A program made the position numbers and the translations under genes. From ECT2AJA-044 sp965262845 (GTDB lineage: Bacteria; Bacteroidota; Bacteroidia; Flavobacteriales; ECT2AJA-044): a stretch of DNA of 64,000 nt. How positions within the stretch are numbered: the first letter of the stretch is position 1; the number at the start of each line of letters is the position of its first letter. Below the pieces are notes generated by a model. The model did no database searches. It was not told where the DNA came from and was given only the letters and a program-made list of their open reading frames with translations. The DNA lies in contig CBDHFX010000002.1 of the NCBI GenBank assembly GCA_965262845.1, positions 744,001-808,000 on the forward strand. Reading direction: 5' to 3'. Of this stretch, positions 1 to 8,645 are shown one piece after another.

Positions 1-464
1 TCGGCCAAAAGGAACTCTCCCGTGCTGATATCGAGAAACGACACGCCGAGGGTGATCCCGCCCATATGCACTGCCGCGAGCCAATGATTACTGCGATTGT
101 CGAGTACCTGATCGTTGTAGGTGACCCCCGGCGTCACCAATTCCGTGACTCCGCGGTCCACGATCTTCCTGCCCTTGACCGGCTCTTCGAGCTGATCGCA
201 GATAGCCACCCGCTCCCCAGCCTGCACCAGCTTAGGCAAATAGGTATCCAGGGCATGATGCGGAAATCCGGCCAGCGCAACCTCTGAGGCCGATCCGTTC
301 GCCCTTCTGGTCAGGGTAATTCCCAGGATACCGGAAGTCTTTACTGCGTCGTCGCCAAAGGTTTCGTAGAAATCGCCCACCCGAAACAACAACAGGGCAT
401 CCGGATACTTCCCCTTGATGCCGTAATATTGTTTCATTAAGGGAGTATCACTCTTCTTCGTCAC
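1..464 (-). CDS. mutS: DNA mismatch repair protein MutS, N-terminal part (runs off the window)
   Basis: MutS recognises mismatched bases and starts methyl-independent mismatch repair. The visible 154 codons are the N-terminal mismatch-recognition domain: LMKQYYGIKGKYPD is followed by LLFRVGDFYETFGDDA, which holds the Phe-x-Glu (FYETF) that contacts the mismatch. There is no in-frame ATG upstream of the conserved LMKQYY segment. A GTG at 464 gives MTKKSDTPLMKQYY, which fits the usual Bacteroidota start, so it is preferred over the ATG at 437. The gene lies 52 bp downstream of the OmpA-family gene on the same strand. The rest of the protein (clamp, ATPase) is outside the window. Confidence 0.95.
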   Translation of the reverse strand, partial: MTKKSDTPLMKQYYGIKGKYPDALLLFRVGDFYETFGDDAVKTSGILGITLTRRANGSASEVALAGFPHHALDTYLPKLVQAGERVAICDQLEEPVKGRKIVDRGVTELVTPGVTYNDQVLDNRSNHWLAAVHMGGITLGVSFLDISTGEFLLA

Positions 465-516
465 GATTCCTGCCGCTTTGGTTCCCTTTTTGCGAGGCTT
501 CGCATTTCGTGCAAGC

Positions 517-1881
517 CTATTTCACTTCGAAGTCTACACGACGGTTGATCTTGTTTTGTCCGTCCGCAAGTGGATCGGTCTCTCCTTTTCCAGTTACTTC
601 CATACGGCCCATATCAATGCCGTAGTACCTGTTCAGATGATCGGCTACGGATTGAGCGCGCTGTCTGGCAAGTTTTTCATTATACTCCTCACTACCGGTT
701 TTATCGGCGTGACCCACAATGCGGATCTGCGCTTTCGGATTCATTTTCAGGGCGCGGGCTATGGCAGCCAGGCGTTCATAGTTCGCATAACTGATCTGGC
801 TGCTTTCCAAAGCAAAATAGATACTTGGCAAATAGGCACCGTTCAGTTCTCCGGTCGGAATACTCACTCCCTGGAAATTCACCAGCATACCGGCTGGTGT
901 CCTGGGCTCGCGATCACGGCTATCAGGCACTCCATCGCCATCGCTATCGGTTTCGCGTCCATCCGGCGTTACGGTCGCCCCTTTTGGCGTAAACGGATCC
1001 ACATCCACGTGATCAGGCACCCCGTCACCATCAATGTCAAGCGCCCGCCCGCGTCCATCCACCGCTACTCCGGCAGGAGTATTGTTTTCAGCGTCGTACA
1101 TATCGGCCACGCCGTCGCCATCGCTGTCCCTGGAGATCTCATCCACCGTAGTCTGCATGTTGGTGAGGTCCATATACATCTGATCCATTGGATTCACCCA
1201 GTCAGCTGATTGCTCTTTCTGGCCAAAGAGGTATCCGACTCCCAAACCCGTATACAACAATCCGTCAAAGGCCTGCCCACGGGCAATTCCGTCAAAGTAA
1301 TCCGAATTGGAGAAACGATAGGTCGAATGGAGATCAAGGAAAAAATGATCGCCCAATTTCCACATCATTCCAATTCCGACCGGCATCACGTAGGATGTCT
1401 GTACTTCCAGATCACTTGCTACCAAACCATCCGTTGGTAACGGGATATGGATCACAGGATCATGCATATTCGCCCCAATTCCCGCATTAAGGTATGCATG
1501 CCATTTGTGGTGGTTTTTGCGGGTCACGGTCAGGTTGGTCAGGTTTACGGTGACCTGACCCGTAAAGTCCATGAAGGAGGCCTCTCCCCATGCACCGGAC
1601 ACAGCACCACCAGTTACTGAGCCGAAGAGACCCTGAAGGCGAAGACCAAATACGTGGTTCAGCTGCTTGTTGATGTTCAAACCGAACCCGAGATCGAATC
1701 CGACATTGTCGTTCAACCCCTCCGTGAGAAATCCGCTACCATCACCAGATCCGTAGATGTTTCCAGCATGGATCCCTACCGACCAGGTATTATATTCATC
1801 TCTGAACCGCCTGGCTTCCTGTGCGTTGGCCACAGAAGTAAGCAGGATCACTGCAGCGAGCAGAAAGGTCACTTTTTTCAT
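517..1881 (-). CDS. OmpA-family outer membrane protein with thrombospondin type 3 repeats
   Basis: Outer-membrane/peptidoglycan-linking porin-like protein of 454 aa. A signal peptide (MKKVTFLLAAVILL...ANAQ) is followed by a roughly 190-residue beta-rich N-terminal half resembling an outer-membrane barrel. Next come three to four Asp-rich calcium-binding thrombospondin type 3 repeats (DSDGDGVAD, DIDGDGVPD, DSDGDGVPD). The C-terminal OmpA domain has the peptidoglycan-binding pattern NPKAQIRIVGHADKTGSEEYN...LARQRAQSV. I start at 1881 because the signal peptide begins there and a TAAATTTG promoter element lies 37 bp upstream; an upstream in-frame start would precede the promoter. Such proteins are abundant structural components in Bacteroidota. 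The exact role is unknown. Confidence 0.93.
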   Translation of the reverse strand: MKKVTFLLAAVILLTSVANAQEARRFRDEYNTWSVGIHAGNIYGSGDGSGFLTEGLNDNVGFDLGFGLNINKQLNHVFGLRLQGLFGSVTGGAVSGAWGEASFMDFTGQVTVNLTNLTVTRKNHHKWHAYLNAGIGANMHDPVIHIPLPTDGLVASDLEVQTSYVMPVGIGMMWKLGDHFFLDLHSTYRFSNSDYFDGIARGQAFDGLLYTGLGVGYLFGQKEQSADWVNPMDQMYMDLTNMQTTVDEISRDSDGDGVADMYDAENNTPAGVAVDGRGRALDIDGDGVPDHVDVDPFTPKGATVTPDGRETDSDGDGVPDSRDREPRTPAGMLVNFQGVSIPTGELNGAYLPSIYFALESSQISYANYERLAAIARALKMNPKAQIRIVGHADKTGSEEYNEKLARQRAQSVADHLNRYYGIDMGRMEVTGKGETDPLADGQNKINRRVDFEVK

Positions 1882-1917
1882 ATTTTGCAGATTAATGGTA
1901 CTATGACTAATCCCCGG

Positions 1918-1925
1918 CAAATTTA
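1918..1925 (-). promoter_or_regulatory. -7 promoter element (TAAATTTG) for the OmpA-family gene
   Basis: On the minus strand the sequence TAAATTTG matches the Bacteroidota primary sigma factor -7 consensus TAnnTTTG. It lies 37 bp upstream of the chosen ATG at 1881, predicting a leader of about 30 nt. No clear -33 TTTG was assigned. Confidence 0.65.
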
Positions 1926-2041
1926 CTGTTTCCCGGAAGTTACGGGAGGTTCCGGATATAATTTTGAAACGGTATCGTCCTACAGCTTAGTCTGCACAAA
2001 AAATTGAGGTATGACCAAAATAACTGCAAAGCTGTTTTGGG

Positions 2042-2522
2042 CTAGCTTAACTTCCTAAACTAGTTTGGAGCAGGCGTGGGCAGCAGGTTTGTAGTGACTA
2101 TAATTGCGGACAGCTTCCGGTCGTTTGCAGGTTGATAAAACAGCTGTTTTTATTCACTCATTTTTTCTCTTGTCATGGAGCTAAAACTACAGAGCTAGCT
2201 ACAGAGCTAACTCTGTAATTAATGATATATAAAAATCTATATTTCAACACTTTATTAAAATACAATTTTATGGTACTAAGGAACACGTATGTTCCAAATA
2301 GAATGCTGACAACTTACCAGAAGCAATTGCCCCCAAAAGGTCGCCTTTAGCTTGACTTCCTAAAATAGTCTGGAGCAGGCGTGGATAGTAGGTTTATAGT
2401 GGCTGGAATAAAAGGTAATAACGCCATCAGGACCATGGATCAGATCGAAAGCTACGGAGAAACCAGGAGCATTAGACACTACTCGTAGTAAGGACAAGCC
2501 GCTTTTTAGGAAGTTAAGCTAG
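2042..2522. mobile_element. MITE-like element with perfect 18-bp terminal inverted repeats
   Basis: CTAGCTTAACTTCCTAAA at 2042-2059 is exactly inverted at 2505-2522. The outer CTAG could instead be a 4-bp target duplication, leaving 14-bp inverted ends. The left end is repeated in direct orientation at about 2348-2405 (some 57 bp of similar sequence including GGAGCAGGCGTGG), so the element looks like two nested or tandem units of about 306 and 175 bp. There is no transposase gene inside; the longest open frame I see is about 25 codons (from ATG 2269). It carries one copy of the 38-bp palindromic block described at 2186. It fills most of the 750-bp gap between the OmpA-family gene and the deoxynucleoside kinase gene. 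Confidence 0.6.
2186..2223 (+). repeat. 38-bp palindromic block, copy A (ACAGAG/CTCTGT half-sites)
   Basis: This block has three half-sites: ACAGAG, ACAGAG, CTCTGT, followed by AATTAAT. Copies at 25466-25503 and 45016-45053 have the same length without gaps. Copy A differs in that its middle half-site is inverted relative to the other two. Similarity to copy B extends into the AT-rich flank (ATATATAAAA...TATTTCAA). No gene starts immediately downstream here, so this may be a stranded operator inside the MITE-like element. Confidence 0.6.
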
Positions 2523-2634
2523 ATCAGGCTCCCCTTTTGGGCAGTTGAGGAACGATCAGGGGGATACCCTGGAAGTAATGTTTCAAAAAATCCGGAAGGA
2601 TCTTGCAAAGGTCCCGATTTGCCAACCTCATAAA

Positions 2635-3318
2635 TTAGTCCATAGCTAAAATGGTGAGCCCTTTGGGATAATAGGCCTTCAGTTTTTTGAGGATCTCCCG
2701 ATACAGGTCCACCTCGCTCACAAAGTTCCTTGACCCCAGTTCCACAACCACCACAGACAGGGATCCCTGCTGCCTCAGGAAACGAAAATAACTCTGCTGC
2801 ACAGCCTCCAGATAGCTGTCCGGGATCCTTTGCTCGTAGCTTCGTCCGCGCTTTCTGATCTGGCGTTGCAGCGAATCCACATCCCGGTGCAGGTATACGA
2901 GCAATTCAGGCCCTGGGATCTGGTGTACCACCAGATCGAAGATGCGGCGGTATAATTCGAACTCATCGTGCGGCAGGTTCACTTCCGCGAAAATGAGCGA
3001 TTTCAGCACGAAATAATCCGACACGGTGAGCTGCGAAAACAGGTCGGCCGTCAACAGCTCATCTGACAGCTGCTGAAAGCGTCCGGCCAAAAAACTCATT
3101 TCAAGCGGAAAGGCGTATTTCTCCCGGTTTTCGTAAAATTTAGGCAGGAAGGGATTGTCCGGGAACTGCTCCAGCACGAGCTTCCCCTCAAGATCCCGGG
3201 CAACCATTTCCGACAGTGACGTCTTTCCTGCCCCAATATTCCCTTCGATCGCGATGTAGCTATAAGGACCCAATTCTTTCCATTTTTTCAACCCCTTCAG
3301 GTAGTTCAAAGGTGCCAC
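2635..3318 (-). CDS. Deoxynucleoside kinase (dNK family)
   Basis: Phosphorylates deoxynucleosides in the salvage pathway, in the cytoplasm. It has a P-loop (YIAIEGNIGAGKTSL, Walker A GNIGAGKT at about residues 26-33) and the family's LID-type Arg-rich segment (QIRKRGRSYEQRIPDSYLEAVQQSY). The product is 227 aa if read from the ATG at 3318, which overlaps folK by 59 nt. A shorter start within the overlap (TTG giving MKKWKELGPYSYIAIEGN) is possible. The overlap implies translational coupling with folK, which lies upstream on the same strand. A paralogue sits at 9435-10049. Substrate preference (dA/dG versus dC/dT) cannot be told from sequence reading. Confidence 0.9.
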   Translation of the reverse strand: MAPLNYLKGLKKWKELGPYSYIAIEGNIGAGKTSLSEMVARDLEGKLVLEQFPDNPFLPKFYENREKYAFPLEMSFLAGRFQQLSDELLTADLFSQLTVSDYFVLKSLIFAEVNLPHDEFELYRRIFDLVVHQIPGPELLVYLHRDVDSLQRQIRKRGRSYEQRIPDSYLEAVQQSYFRFLRQQGSLSVVVVELGSRNFVSEVDLYREILKKLKAYYPKGLTILAMD

Positions 3319-3733
3319 CCTGCGGGTGGATCTCTGCCAGAGGCACCATTACAAATGCGCGTTCCCTCATCCGGCAATGTGGCAAGGTAAGCCTATCGCT
3401 TTGCCAGACGCCTCCCGACCACATCAGCAGATCCAGATCCAGCAGACGATCCGAATAAGCCTGGCCAGATGTCCGTGGAGGGCGACCCCGTAAACGCTCG
3501 CCCCTGAGCAGATAAGCCAAAGCCTCCTCCGGATCCAAATTCGTTTGCCAGCGCACCGCAGCATTTTCAAAAACCTCGTCGCTGTCGAAACCCTCAGGCG
3601 GATTCGCATAGCGATTTGAAGTGCGAATCACCTCGCCCCGGTTGTTCAGGTAGGCAACTGCCCAAAGCAGATGTCCTGCCCGATACCCTAAATTGGATCC
3701 CAGAGCCACGTAGTATTCGTGCCGGTGCTTCAT
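3260..3733 (-). CDS. folK: 2-amino-4-hydroxy-6-hydroxymethyldihydropteridine pyrophosphokinase
   Basis: HPPK transfers pyrophosphate from ATP to 6-hydroxymethyl-7,8-dihydropterin in folate synthesis. The family pattern is clear: YYVALGSNLGYRAGHL at the N-terminus, TSNRYANPPEGFDSDEVFENAAVRWQT, then the metal-binding region RLLDLDLLMWSG and LPHCRMRERAFVMVPLAEIHP. Length is 157 aa, typical for the family. I start at ATG 3733 because a TATATTTG promoter element lies only 4 bp upstream (3738-3745), leaving the in-frame ATG at 3751 outside the transcript. It overlaps the deoxynucleoside kinase gene by 59 nt and is divergent from sppA. Confidence 0.95.
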   Translation of the reverse strand: MKHRHEYYVALGSNLGYRAGHLLWAVAYLNNRGEVIRTSNRYANPPEGFDSDEVFENAAVRWQTNLDPEEALAYLLRGERLRGRPPRTSGQAYSDRLLDLDLLMWSGGVWQSDRLTLPHCRMRERAFVMVPLAEIHPQGGTFELPEGVEKMERIGSL

Positions 3734-3737
3734 AGGG

Positions 3738-3745
3738 CAAATATA
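3738..3745 (-). promoter_or_regulatory. -7 promoter element (TATATTTG) for folK-dNK
   Basis: The minus-strand TATATTTG matches TAnnTTTG. It sits 4 bp before the folK ATG at 3733, predicting a very short or absent leader, and it decides between the two in-frame ATGs. Confidence 0.65.
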
Positions 3746-3802
3746 GTTCACTGGCTTTGGCAGATTATTACTACTATTGCCAGATACTTAATATTTCCTT
3801 CT

Positions 3803-5551
3803 ATGCGTCAGTTCCTGAAATTTTCCCTCGCCACAGTGGTCGGACTATTCCTGTTCATATTGCTGCTCGCCCTCATTGTTGCGGTGATCGCCAGCTCAGG
3901 CGACGATCAGCCCCAACTCAAAGAAGACCACGTGCTGCTCCTGCAGCTGAATGGCCCCATATACGACCGCATAACTGAGAATCCGCTCGGGAATTTTGAC
4001 TGGCTCACCGGCAACATAACCGACGGGATCGGATTGCACGACCTCATTGATCAAATCGAAAAGGCACGGGACAACGAGCATATCAAAGGCACCCTGCTCA
4101 ACGTGGACTTGCTGCAGTGCGGTTATGCCAGTGTTAGGGAGATCCGACGGGCACTGATCAATTTCAGGAAGGCAGATAAATTCGTGTATGCCTACAGTGA
4201 GGGGTACACGCAAAAAGCCTATTACCTGGTTTCAGTAGCCGACAGTGTGCTGCTGAATCCGGAAGGCGTTATGGAGTTCAAAGGCCTGCAGGCCAAGGTG
4301 AGTTTTCCGCTTGATCTAATGGCCAAAATCGGCGTGGAGCCCCAGGTAATCCGTCACGGCAAATACAAAAGCGCTGTGGAGCCTTTCCTGCGGAACGATA
4401 TGTCCCCGGCGAACAAGGAACAAACCGGGGCCTTCATCGGATCTATCTGGGATTCGGCCCTTGAGGAGATCGCTGAAAGCCGCGGAACCACCCCTGCCGG
4501 GCTAAACGCCATCGCCGATTCGGTAGCTGTTTTTTTAGCTGGGGACGCCCTTGCGGGCGGATTGGTTGACGCGCTCATACATCGCAGCGAAGTGAATGAG
4601 CTGCTGCGTACCAAACTCGGCCAAAACAGCGACGAGGAAGTGCGTTCGCTCAGCCTTGACGAACTAAAGGACATCAAGGGAAATACGCCGGTCAGTACGG
4701 ATTATATCGCCGTGATCTACGCGCAGGGAGACATTATCTCCGGTGAGGGATCCGAACATCAGATCGGATCCAGACGCATTTCACGAGCGATCCAAAAAGC
4801 GCGGCGCAATGCTAATGTAAAGGCGATCGTACTCCGCGTGAACTCCCCGGGCGGAGATGCCCTGGCCTCGGATGTGATCCTCCATGAGGTGGAAAAAGCC
4901 CGGGAAAAAAAACCGGTGATCGTTTCCATGGGAGATCTGGCAGCCTCAGGCGGATACTACATCAGTTGCAAGGCCGATCACATCTTCGCGGAGCCCACCA
5001 CCATTACAGGATCCATAGGGGTTTATGGTGTCCTGTTCAATACGGAGGAATTGCTCAACAATAAGATCGGTATTCACTTTGATCAGGTCACGACCAACAA
5101 ACATGCCGATTTTGGAGATGCAACCCGCGGGCTCAACGAATTTGAAGAGGCCAGGATCCTCAGCTTCATTGAAGATGTATATGCCGATTTTATCGGTCAT
5201 GTTGCGGAAGGACGTTCCATGGAGGTAGCCGACGTCGACAGTATTGGTCAGGGTCGTGTATGGAGCGGAACCGATGCGCTGAAGATCGGATTGGTTGATG
5301 AACTCGGTGGCATCAACGAGGCCATTGCTATGGCAGCAGATAAAGCGGGGCTCGAAAAGTACCGGATCATGTCGCTCCCTGAGCAGGTAAGTCCGATCGA
5401 AGAGATCATCAAAAAGATCTCCGGTGACCTGGAGACCGCCAACCTTAAGGAGAAGTTCGGACCCCTGTACCCGTATTTTGAACAGCTTGAACAGTTGCAG
5501 CACATGCATGGGATACAGGCCCGGTTGCCGGTTACAATTGAGCTTAACTGA
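3803..5551 (+). CDS. sppA: Signal peptide peptidase SppA, 67K type
   Basis: Membrane-anchored serine/lysine protease that degrades cleaved signal peptides. Length is 582 aa from the ATG at 3803, which places the N-terminal membrane anchor (FLKFSLATVVGLFLFILLLALIV) directly at the start; frames upstream lack such a signal. It has the two-domain 67K architecture. The catalytic Lys lies in VIRHGKYKSAVEPF in the first half, and the nucleophilic Ser in DLAASGGYYISCKAD in the second. Both key residues are present. It is divergent from folK and 21 bp upstream of the queuosine-precursor transporter gene, so the two may be co-transcribed. A mini-hairpin (CGCCCTTGCGGGCG, 4546-4559) is read in frame within it. 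Confidence 0.95.
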   Translation: MRQFLKFSLATVVGLFLFILLLALIVAVIASSGDDQPQLKEDHVLLLQLNGPIYDRITENPLGNFDWLTGNITDGIGLHDLIDQIEKARDNEHIKGTLLNVDLLQCGYASVREIRRALINFRKADKFVYAYSEGYTQKAYYLVSVADSVLLNPEGVMEFKGLQAKVSFPLDLMAKIGVEPQVIRHGKYKSAVEPFLRNDMSPANKEQTGAFIGSIWDSALEEIAESRGTTPAGLNAIADSVAVFLAGDALAGGLVDALIHRSEVNELLRTKLGQNSDEEVRSLSLDELKDIKGNTPVSTDYIAVIYAQGDIISGEGSEHQIGSRRISRAIQKARRNANVKAIVLRVNSPGGDALASDVILHEVEKAREKKPVIVSMGDLAASGGYYISCKADHIFAEPTTITGSIGVYGVLFNTEELLNNKIGIHFDQVTTNKHADFGDATRGLNEFEEARILSFIEDVYADFIGHVAEGRSMEVADVDSIGQGRVWSGTDALKIGLVDELGGINEAIAMAADKAGLEKYRIMSLPEQVSPIEEIIKKISGDLETANLKEKFGPLYPYFEQLEQLQHMHGIQARLPVTIELN

Positions 5552-5572
5552 GCCGGATAAACTGCTTTCGTT

Positions 5573-6253
5573 ATGTCTGATCCACATAAACGCCGCGCGC
5601 AGCGTTTCTATTTGTTCCTGGCTGCCCTCTTTATCGCTGCCCTGGTCACATGCAATCTGATCGCGAACAAATTTATATCGATCGATCTGGGATTCAAGAC
5701 CTTTATCGTTTCTGCCGGAATACTCCCCTACCCGGTCACCTTCCTCATTACCGATATCCTCAGCGAGATCTATGGCCGCAGGCGAACCAATGAGGTGGTA
5801 TTCGCAGGATTCGCCGCGAGCATATTCGTGCTATTCATTCTGGTGCTCGGTCATCAATTCCCGGCCATTGAAGAATCCCCGGTCAACAATGAGCAGTATG
5901 ACAGCGTGTTCCAAAATTCCTGGCGCGTGATCCTGGCCTCCATGGTCGCCTACCTCAGCGCCCAGCTTATCGATATCCGCATTTTCCACTTCTGGAAGAA
6001 CCTCACGAACGGGAAACACCTCTGGCTGCGCAACAATTTCAGTACCATCTTTTCACAACTGATCGATACCGCCTTGATCGTCAGCTTGGTTTTCATTAAC
6101 CGCACACCAAACGGCGGTATCGGGAATATGATCCTGGACGGCTGGATCTTTAAGATCCTCTGTGCCATGATCGACACTATCTTTATCTACCTGGCGGTAG
6201 GATGGTTCAGGCGTTCGTTCCAGGTGAAGCACCTGGCCGAGCTGAAGATCTGA
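5573..6253 (+). CDS. Queuosine precursor transporter (YhhQ/DUF165 family)
   Basis: Predicted inner-membrane importer of queuine or preQ precursors for tRNA modification. The 226-aa protein has about six hydrophobic segments. It carries the family signatures LVTCNLIANKFI near the N-terminus, PYPVTFLITDILSEIYGRRRTNEVVFAGF in the middle, and LSAQLIDIRIFHFWKNLTNGKHLWLRNNFSTIFSQLIDT further on. The 21-bp gap to sppA on the same strand suggests co-transcription. It converges on the DUF2797 gene, with only 7 bp between stops. Family assignment is firm; the exact substrate follows from the characterised E. coli member. Confidence 0.92.
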   Translation: MSDPHKRRAQRFYLFLAALFIAALVTCNLIANKFISIDLGFKTFIVSAGILPYPVTFLITDILSEIYGRRRTNEVVFAGFAASIFVLFILVLGHQFPAIEESPVNNEQYDSVFQNSWRVILASMVAYLSAQLIDIRIFHFWKNLTNGKHLWLRNNFSTIFSQLIDTALIVSLVFINRTPNGGIGNMILDGWIFKILCAMIDTIFIYLAVGWFRRSFQVKHLAELKI

Positions 6254-6260
6254 GGGCACC

Positions 6261-7061
6261 TCATCCAACCTGCAGATCGACCATCAACCCTTCGTTGTTC
6301 CGAACATTGAACACCCCGCGGTCACCAAAGATCAGGTACTGACCCTTAATACCGGTGAGTTCGCCTTCAAAATCCCCGATCTTCCTGAGGTTCACGCTTT
6401 TTACCCTGGTCGGATACTTCCGCACCGGATACCCGAGATCCGTGATCGTATCGTCCCCGGTGACATACTGCCCCAGGGCTGGATCAAGCAGCTGCGCCAC
6501 CCGGTACTTTTCTGACCGCAGGTCCATCTCCGGCACCTCATTCCTGAGCATTTGCTGCCAGGCTGTTTTATCGTTCAGATATTCCTTCAGAGCCACCTCG
6601 ATCATCCCGGCCAAATAGCGATTCGGCGTTTCAGCCAGCCTTATGGCATAACTCGCACCCTGATCGATCCAACGCGTCGGTACCTGCTGCCTGCGCGTAA
6701 CCCCAACCTTGAGCCCACTCGAAACAGCCAGGTAAATAATATGCGGCTGAAGTTGATTTTCCTTTTCCCACTCCAGATCGCGATCCTCAATGCCCAGGTG
6801 TGCCTGGCTTTTCTCAGGGTGAAAAATAGGATCGCCAGCCTGTGGCTTTTCCCAAAAGCAGCTGTAGCAGAAATTCTGCCGGTATACCTTCGCCTTGATC
6901 TCTCCGCAGAAGCAACGGATCTGACCTGTAAAACGCAGCCTGACCATCCGGCCGAGCAGGCCGTTCATATCAATTTCCTCCTCGCCGAGCGGCAGCAGGT
7001 ACCGGATAGGGGAATTGAGCTGGGTTTTCATTTTCGCAAGCGGACCGGAATAGGTAATCAT
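6261..7061 (-). CDS. DUF2797 domain-containing protein
   Basis: Uncharacterised family. At 266 aa, the protein spans the domain. Visible features are a four-Cys cluster likely to bind a metal (IRCFCGEIKAKVYRQNFCYSCFWEKP, CxC...CxxC at about residues 56-77), the segment HLGIEDRDLEWEKENQLQPHIIYLA, and KVGVTRRQQVPTRWIDQGA, which resembles a GIY-YIG-like fold motif. The start at 7061 (MITYSG...KMKTQL) fits relatives I remember beginning with a similar Tyr-Ser-Gly...Lys-Met pattern. It is divergent from the GH3-family gene with 57 bp between starts. The metal site is an inference from the spacing of cysteines. Confidence 0.85.
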   Translation of the reverse strand: MITYSGPLAKMKTQLNSPIRYLLPLGEEEIDMNGLLGRMVRLRFTGQIRCFCGEIKAKVYRQNFCYSCFWEKPQAGDPIFHPEKSQAHLGIEDRDLEWEKENQLQPHIIYLAVSSGLKVGVTRRQQVPTRWIDQGASYAIRLAETPNRYLAGMIEVALKEYLNDKTAWQQMLRNEVPEMDLRSEKYRVAQLLDPALGQYVTGDDTITDLGYPVRKYPTRVKSVNLRKIGDFEGELTGIKGQYLIFGDRGVFNVRNNEGLMVDLQVG

Positions 7062-7118
7062 AGGGGATCCTTCGGATTTAAAACAATGCTTATCTTAGGC
7101 TTCGAAGTTACGAATTCG

Positions 7119-8645
7119 ATGGCGGTAAAATTTCCCCTGATCAACTCTGTGCTCGCGTGGATCATGAAAAAGCGGTTCCACGAGATCGAACTGTTTATGA
7201 AGTATCCGCTTGAGGTGCAGCACGAATGGCTTATGAAGCTGGTTCGGAGTGCCTGGAATACTGAGTACGGGCGCGAATTTGGCTTTGCAGACATCCGGCA
7301 CTACGAGGACTATCGCAATCGGGTGCCCGTGGTGAGCTACGAGGATATGGTGCCGCAGATCAACCGCCTGCGGGCGGGAGAGCAAAATATTCTGTGGCCA
7401 ACCGAGATCAGGTGGTTCGCAAAATCATCCGGCACTACGGGTCAGCGCAGCAAGTTCCTGCCCGTATCGCAGGAGAGCCTTGACGAATGCCATTTCAACA
7501 CCGGAAAGGACATGCTTTCGATCTATTGTAACCTGAATCCGAATACCCGGATGTTCACAGGTAAAAGCCTTATGATGGCCGGTAGCGCCACCACGCCTGA
7601 CCCAACGAACAACAGTTACTACGGCGACCTGAGCGCGATCCTGGTGAACAACCTGCCTTTTTGGGCCGGGTTCCTCAGCACGCCAGACAACAAAACCGCC
7701 CTGATCGAAAACTTTGAGGAAAAACTGAATAAAACCGTCGGGATCACGATCAGGGAGAACGTGACCTCCCTGACCGGGGTGCCTTCGTGGATGCTGATTA
7801 CCTGTCACAGAGTGCTCGAAACCACAGGAAAAAGCAACCTGCTTGAAGTCTGGCCCGACCTGGAGCTGTTCTTTCACGGTGGCGTGACCTTCACACCCTA
7901 TCGCGAGCAATTCAGGCAGCTTATTCCCAGCGACAAAATGAACTATATCGAAACCTATAATGCTTCGGAAGGGTTTTTTGCGATCAAGGACCGGCTTGAT
8001 TCCGACGATATGCTGCTGATGCTCGACTATGGTATTTTTTACGAATTCCTGCCCGAGGGAGAGTGGAACAAGGAGCACCCAAATGCCCTCGGACTCAGCG
8101 AAGTGCAGGTGAGTGAGCAATACGCCATGATCATCAGTACCAATGCCGGACTGTGGCGCTATAAGATCGGCGATACCATCGAATTCACCTCCCTGCACCC
8201 TTTTCGCATCCGCATCACAGGCCGAACCAGGTACTTCATTAACGCCTTTGGGGAAGAAGTCATTCAGGACAATGCCGAACGCGCCCTCGCCAAAGCCTGT
8301 GAAAAAACCGGTGCTCAGGTACGCGAATACACGGGCGGACCCGTTTACATGAAAGATGGAGCCAGCGGTGCCCACGAGTGGGTGATCGAATTTGAAAAAG
8401 AGCCGGTTGACCTGAGTTTCTTTGTGGATGCCTTCGATTCCACGCTCAAAGTGCTCAACACCGACTATGAGGCAAAACGCCACAAGGATCTGGTGCTTAA
8501 GCCACCTGTGGTGCACCTCGCCCGACAGGGACTCTTTTTCGATTGGATGAAACGGCACGACAAGCTGGGCGGTCAAAACAAGGTTCCCCGCCTCGCCAAT
8601 CACCGGAACTACCTCAGCGAACTCCTCAAAATGAATGTGGAATGA
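7119..8645 (+). CDS. GH3 auxin-responsive promoter family protein (acyl-adenylate ligase fold)
   Basis: GH3 proteins activate carboxylic acids as adenylates and conjugate them to amines. The bacterial members' substrates are unknown. Length is 508 aa from the ATG at 7119. The ATP-binding motif WFAKSSGTTGQRSKFLPVS is at about residues 99-117 and the second adenylate motif IETYNASEGFFAI at about 280. SNAGLWRYKIGDT-type and TGRTRYFINAFGEEVIQDN segments follow, typical of the C-terminal lid. A TATCTTAG element at 7091 is a plausible -7 site. The stop codon overlaps the next gene's ATG (ATGA), so the two form a coupled pair with the 269-aa exported protein. Confidence 0.92.
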   Translation: MAVKFPLINSVLAWIMKKRFHEIELFMKYPLEVQHEWLMKLVRSAWNTEYGREFGFADIRHYEDYRNRVPVVSYEDMVPQINRLRAGEQNILWPTEIRWFAKSSGTTGQRSKFLPVSQESLDECHFNTGKDMLSIYCNLNPNTRMFTGKSLMMAGSATTPDPTNNSYYGDLSAILVNNLPFWAGFLSTPDNKTALIENFEEKLNKTVGITIRENVTSLTGVPSWMLITCHRVLETTGKSNLLEVWPDLELFFHGGVTFTPYREQFRQLIPSDKMNYIETYNASEGFFAIKDRLDSDDMLLMLDYGIFYEFLPEGEWNKEHPNALGLSEVQVSEQYAMIISTNAGLWRYKIGDTIEFTSLHPFRIRITGRTRYFINAFGEEVIQDNAERALAKACEKTGAQVREYTGGPVYMKDGASGAHEWVIEFEKEPVDLSFFVDAFDSTLKVLNTDYEAKRHKDLVLKPPVVHLARQGLFFDWMKRHDKLGGQNKVPRLANHRNYLSELLKMNVE

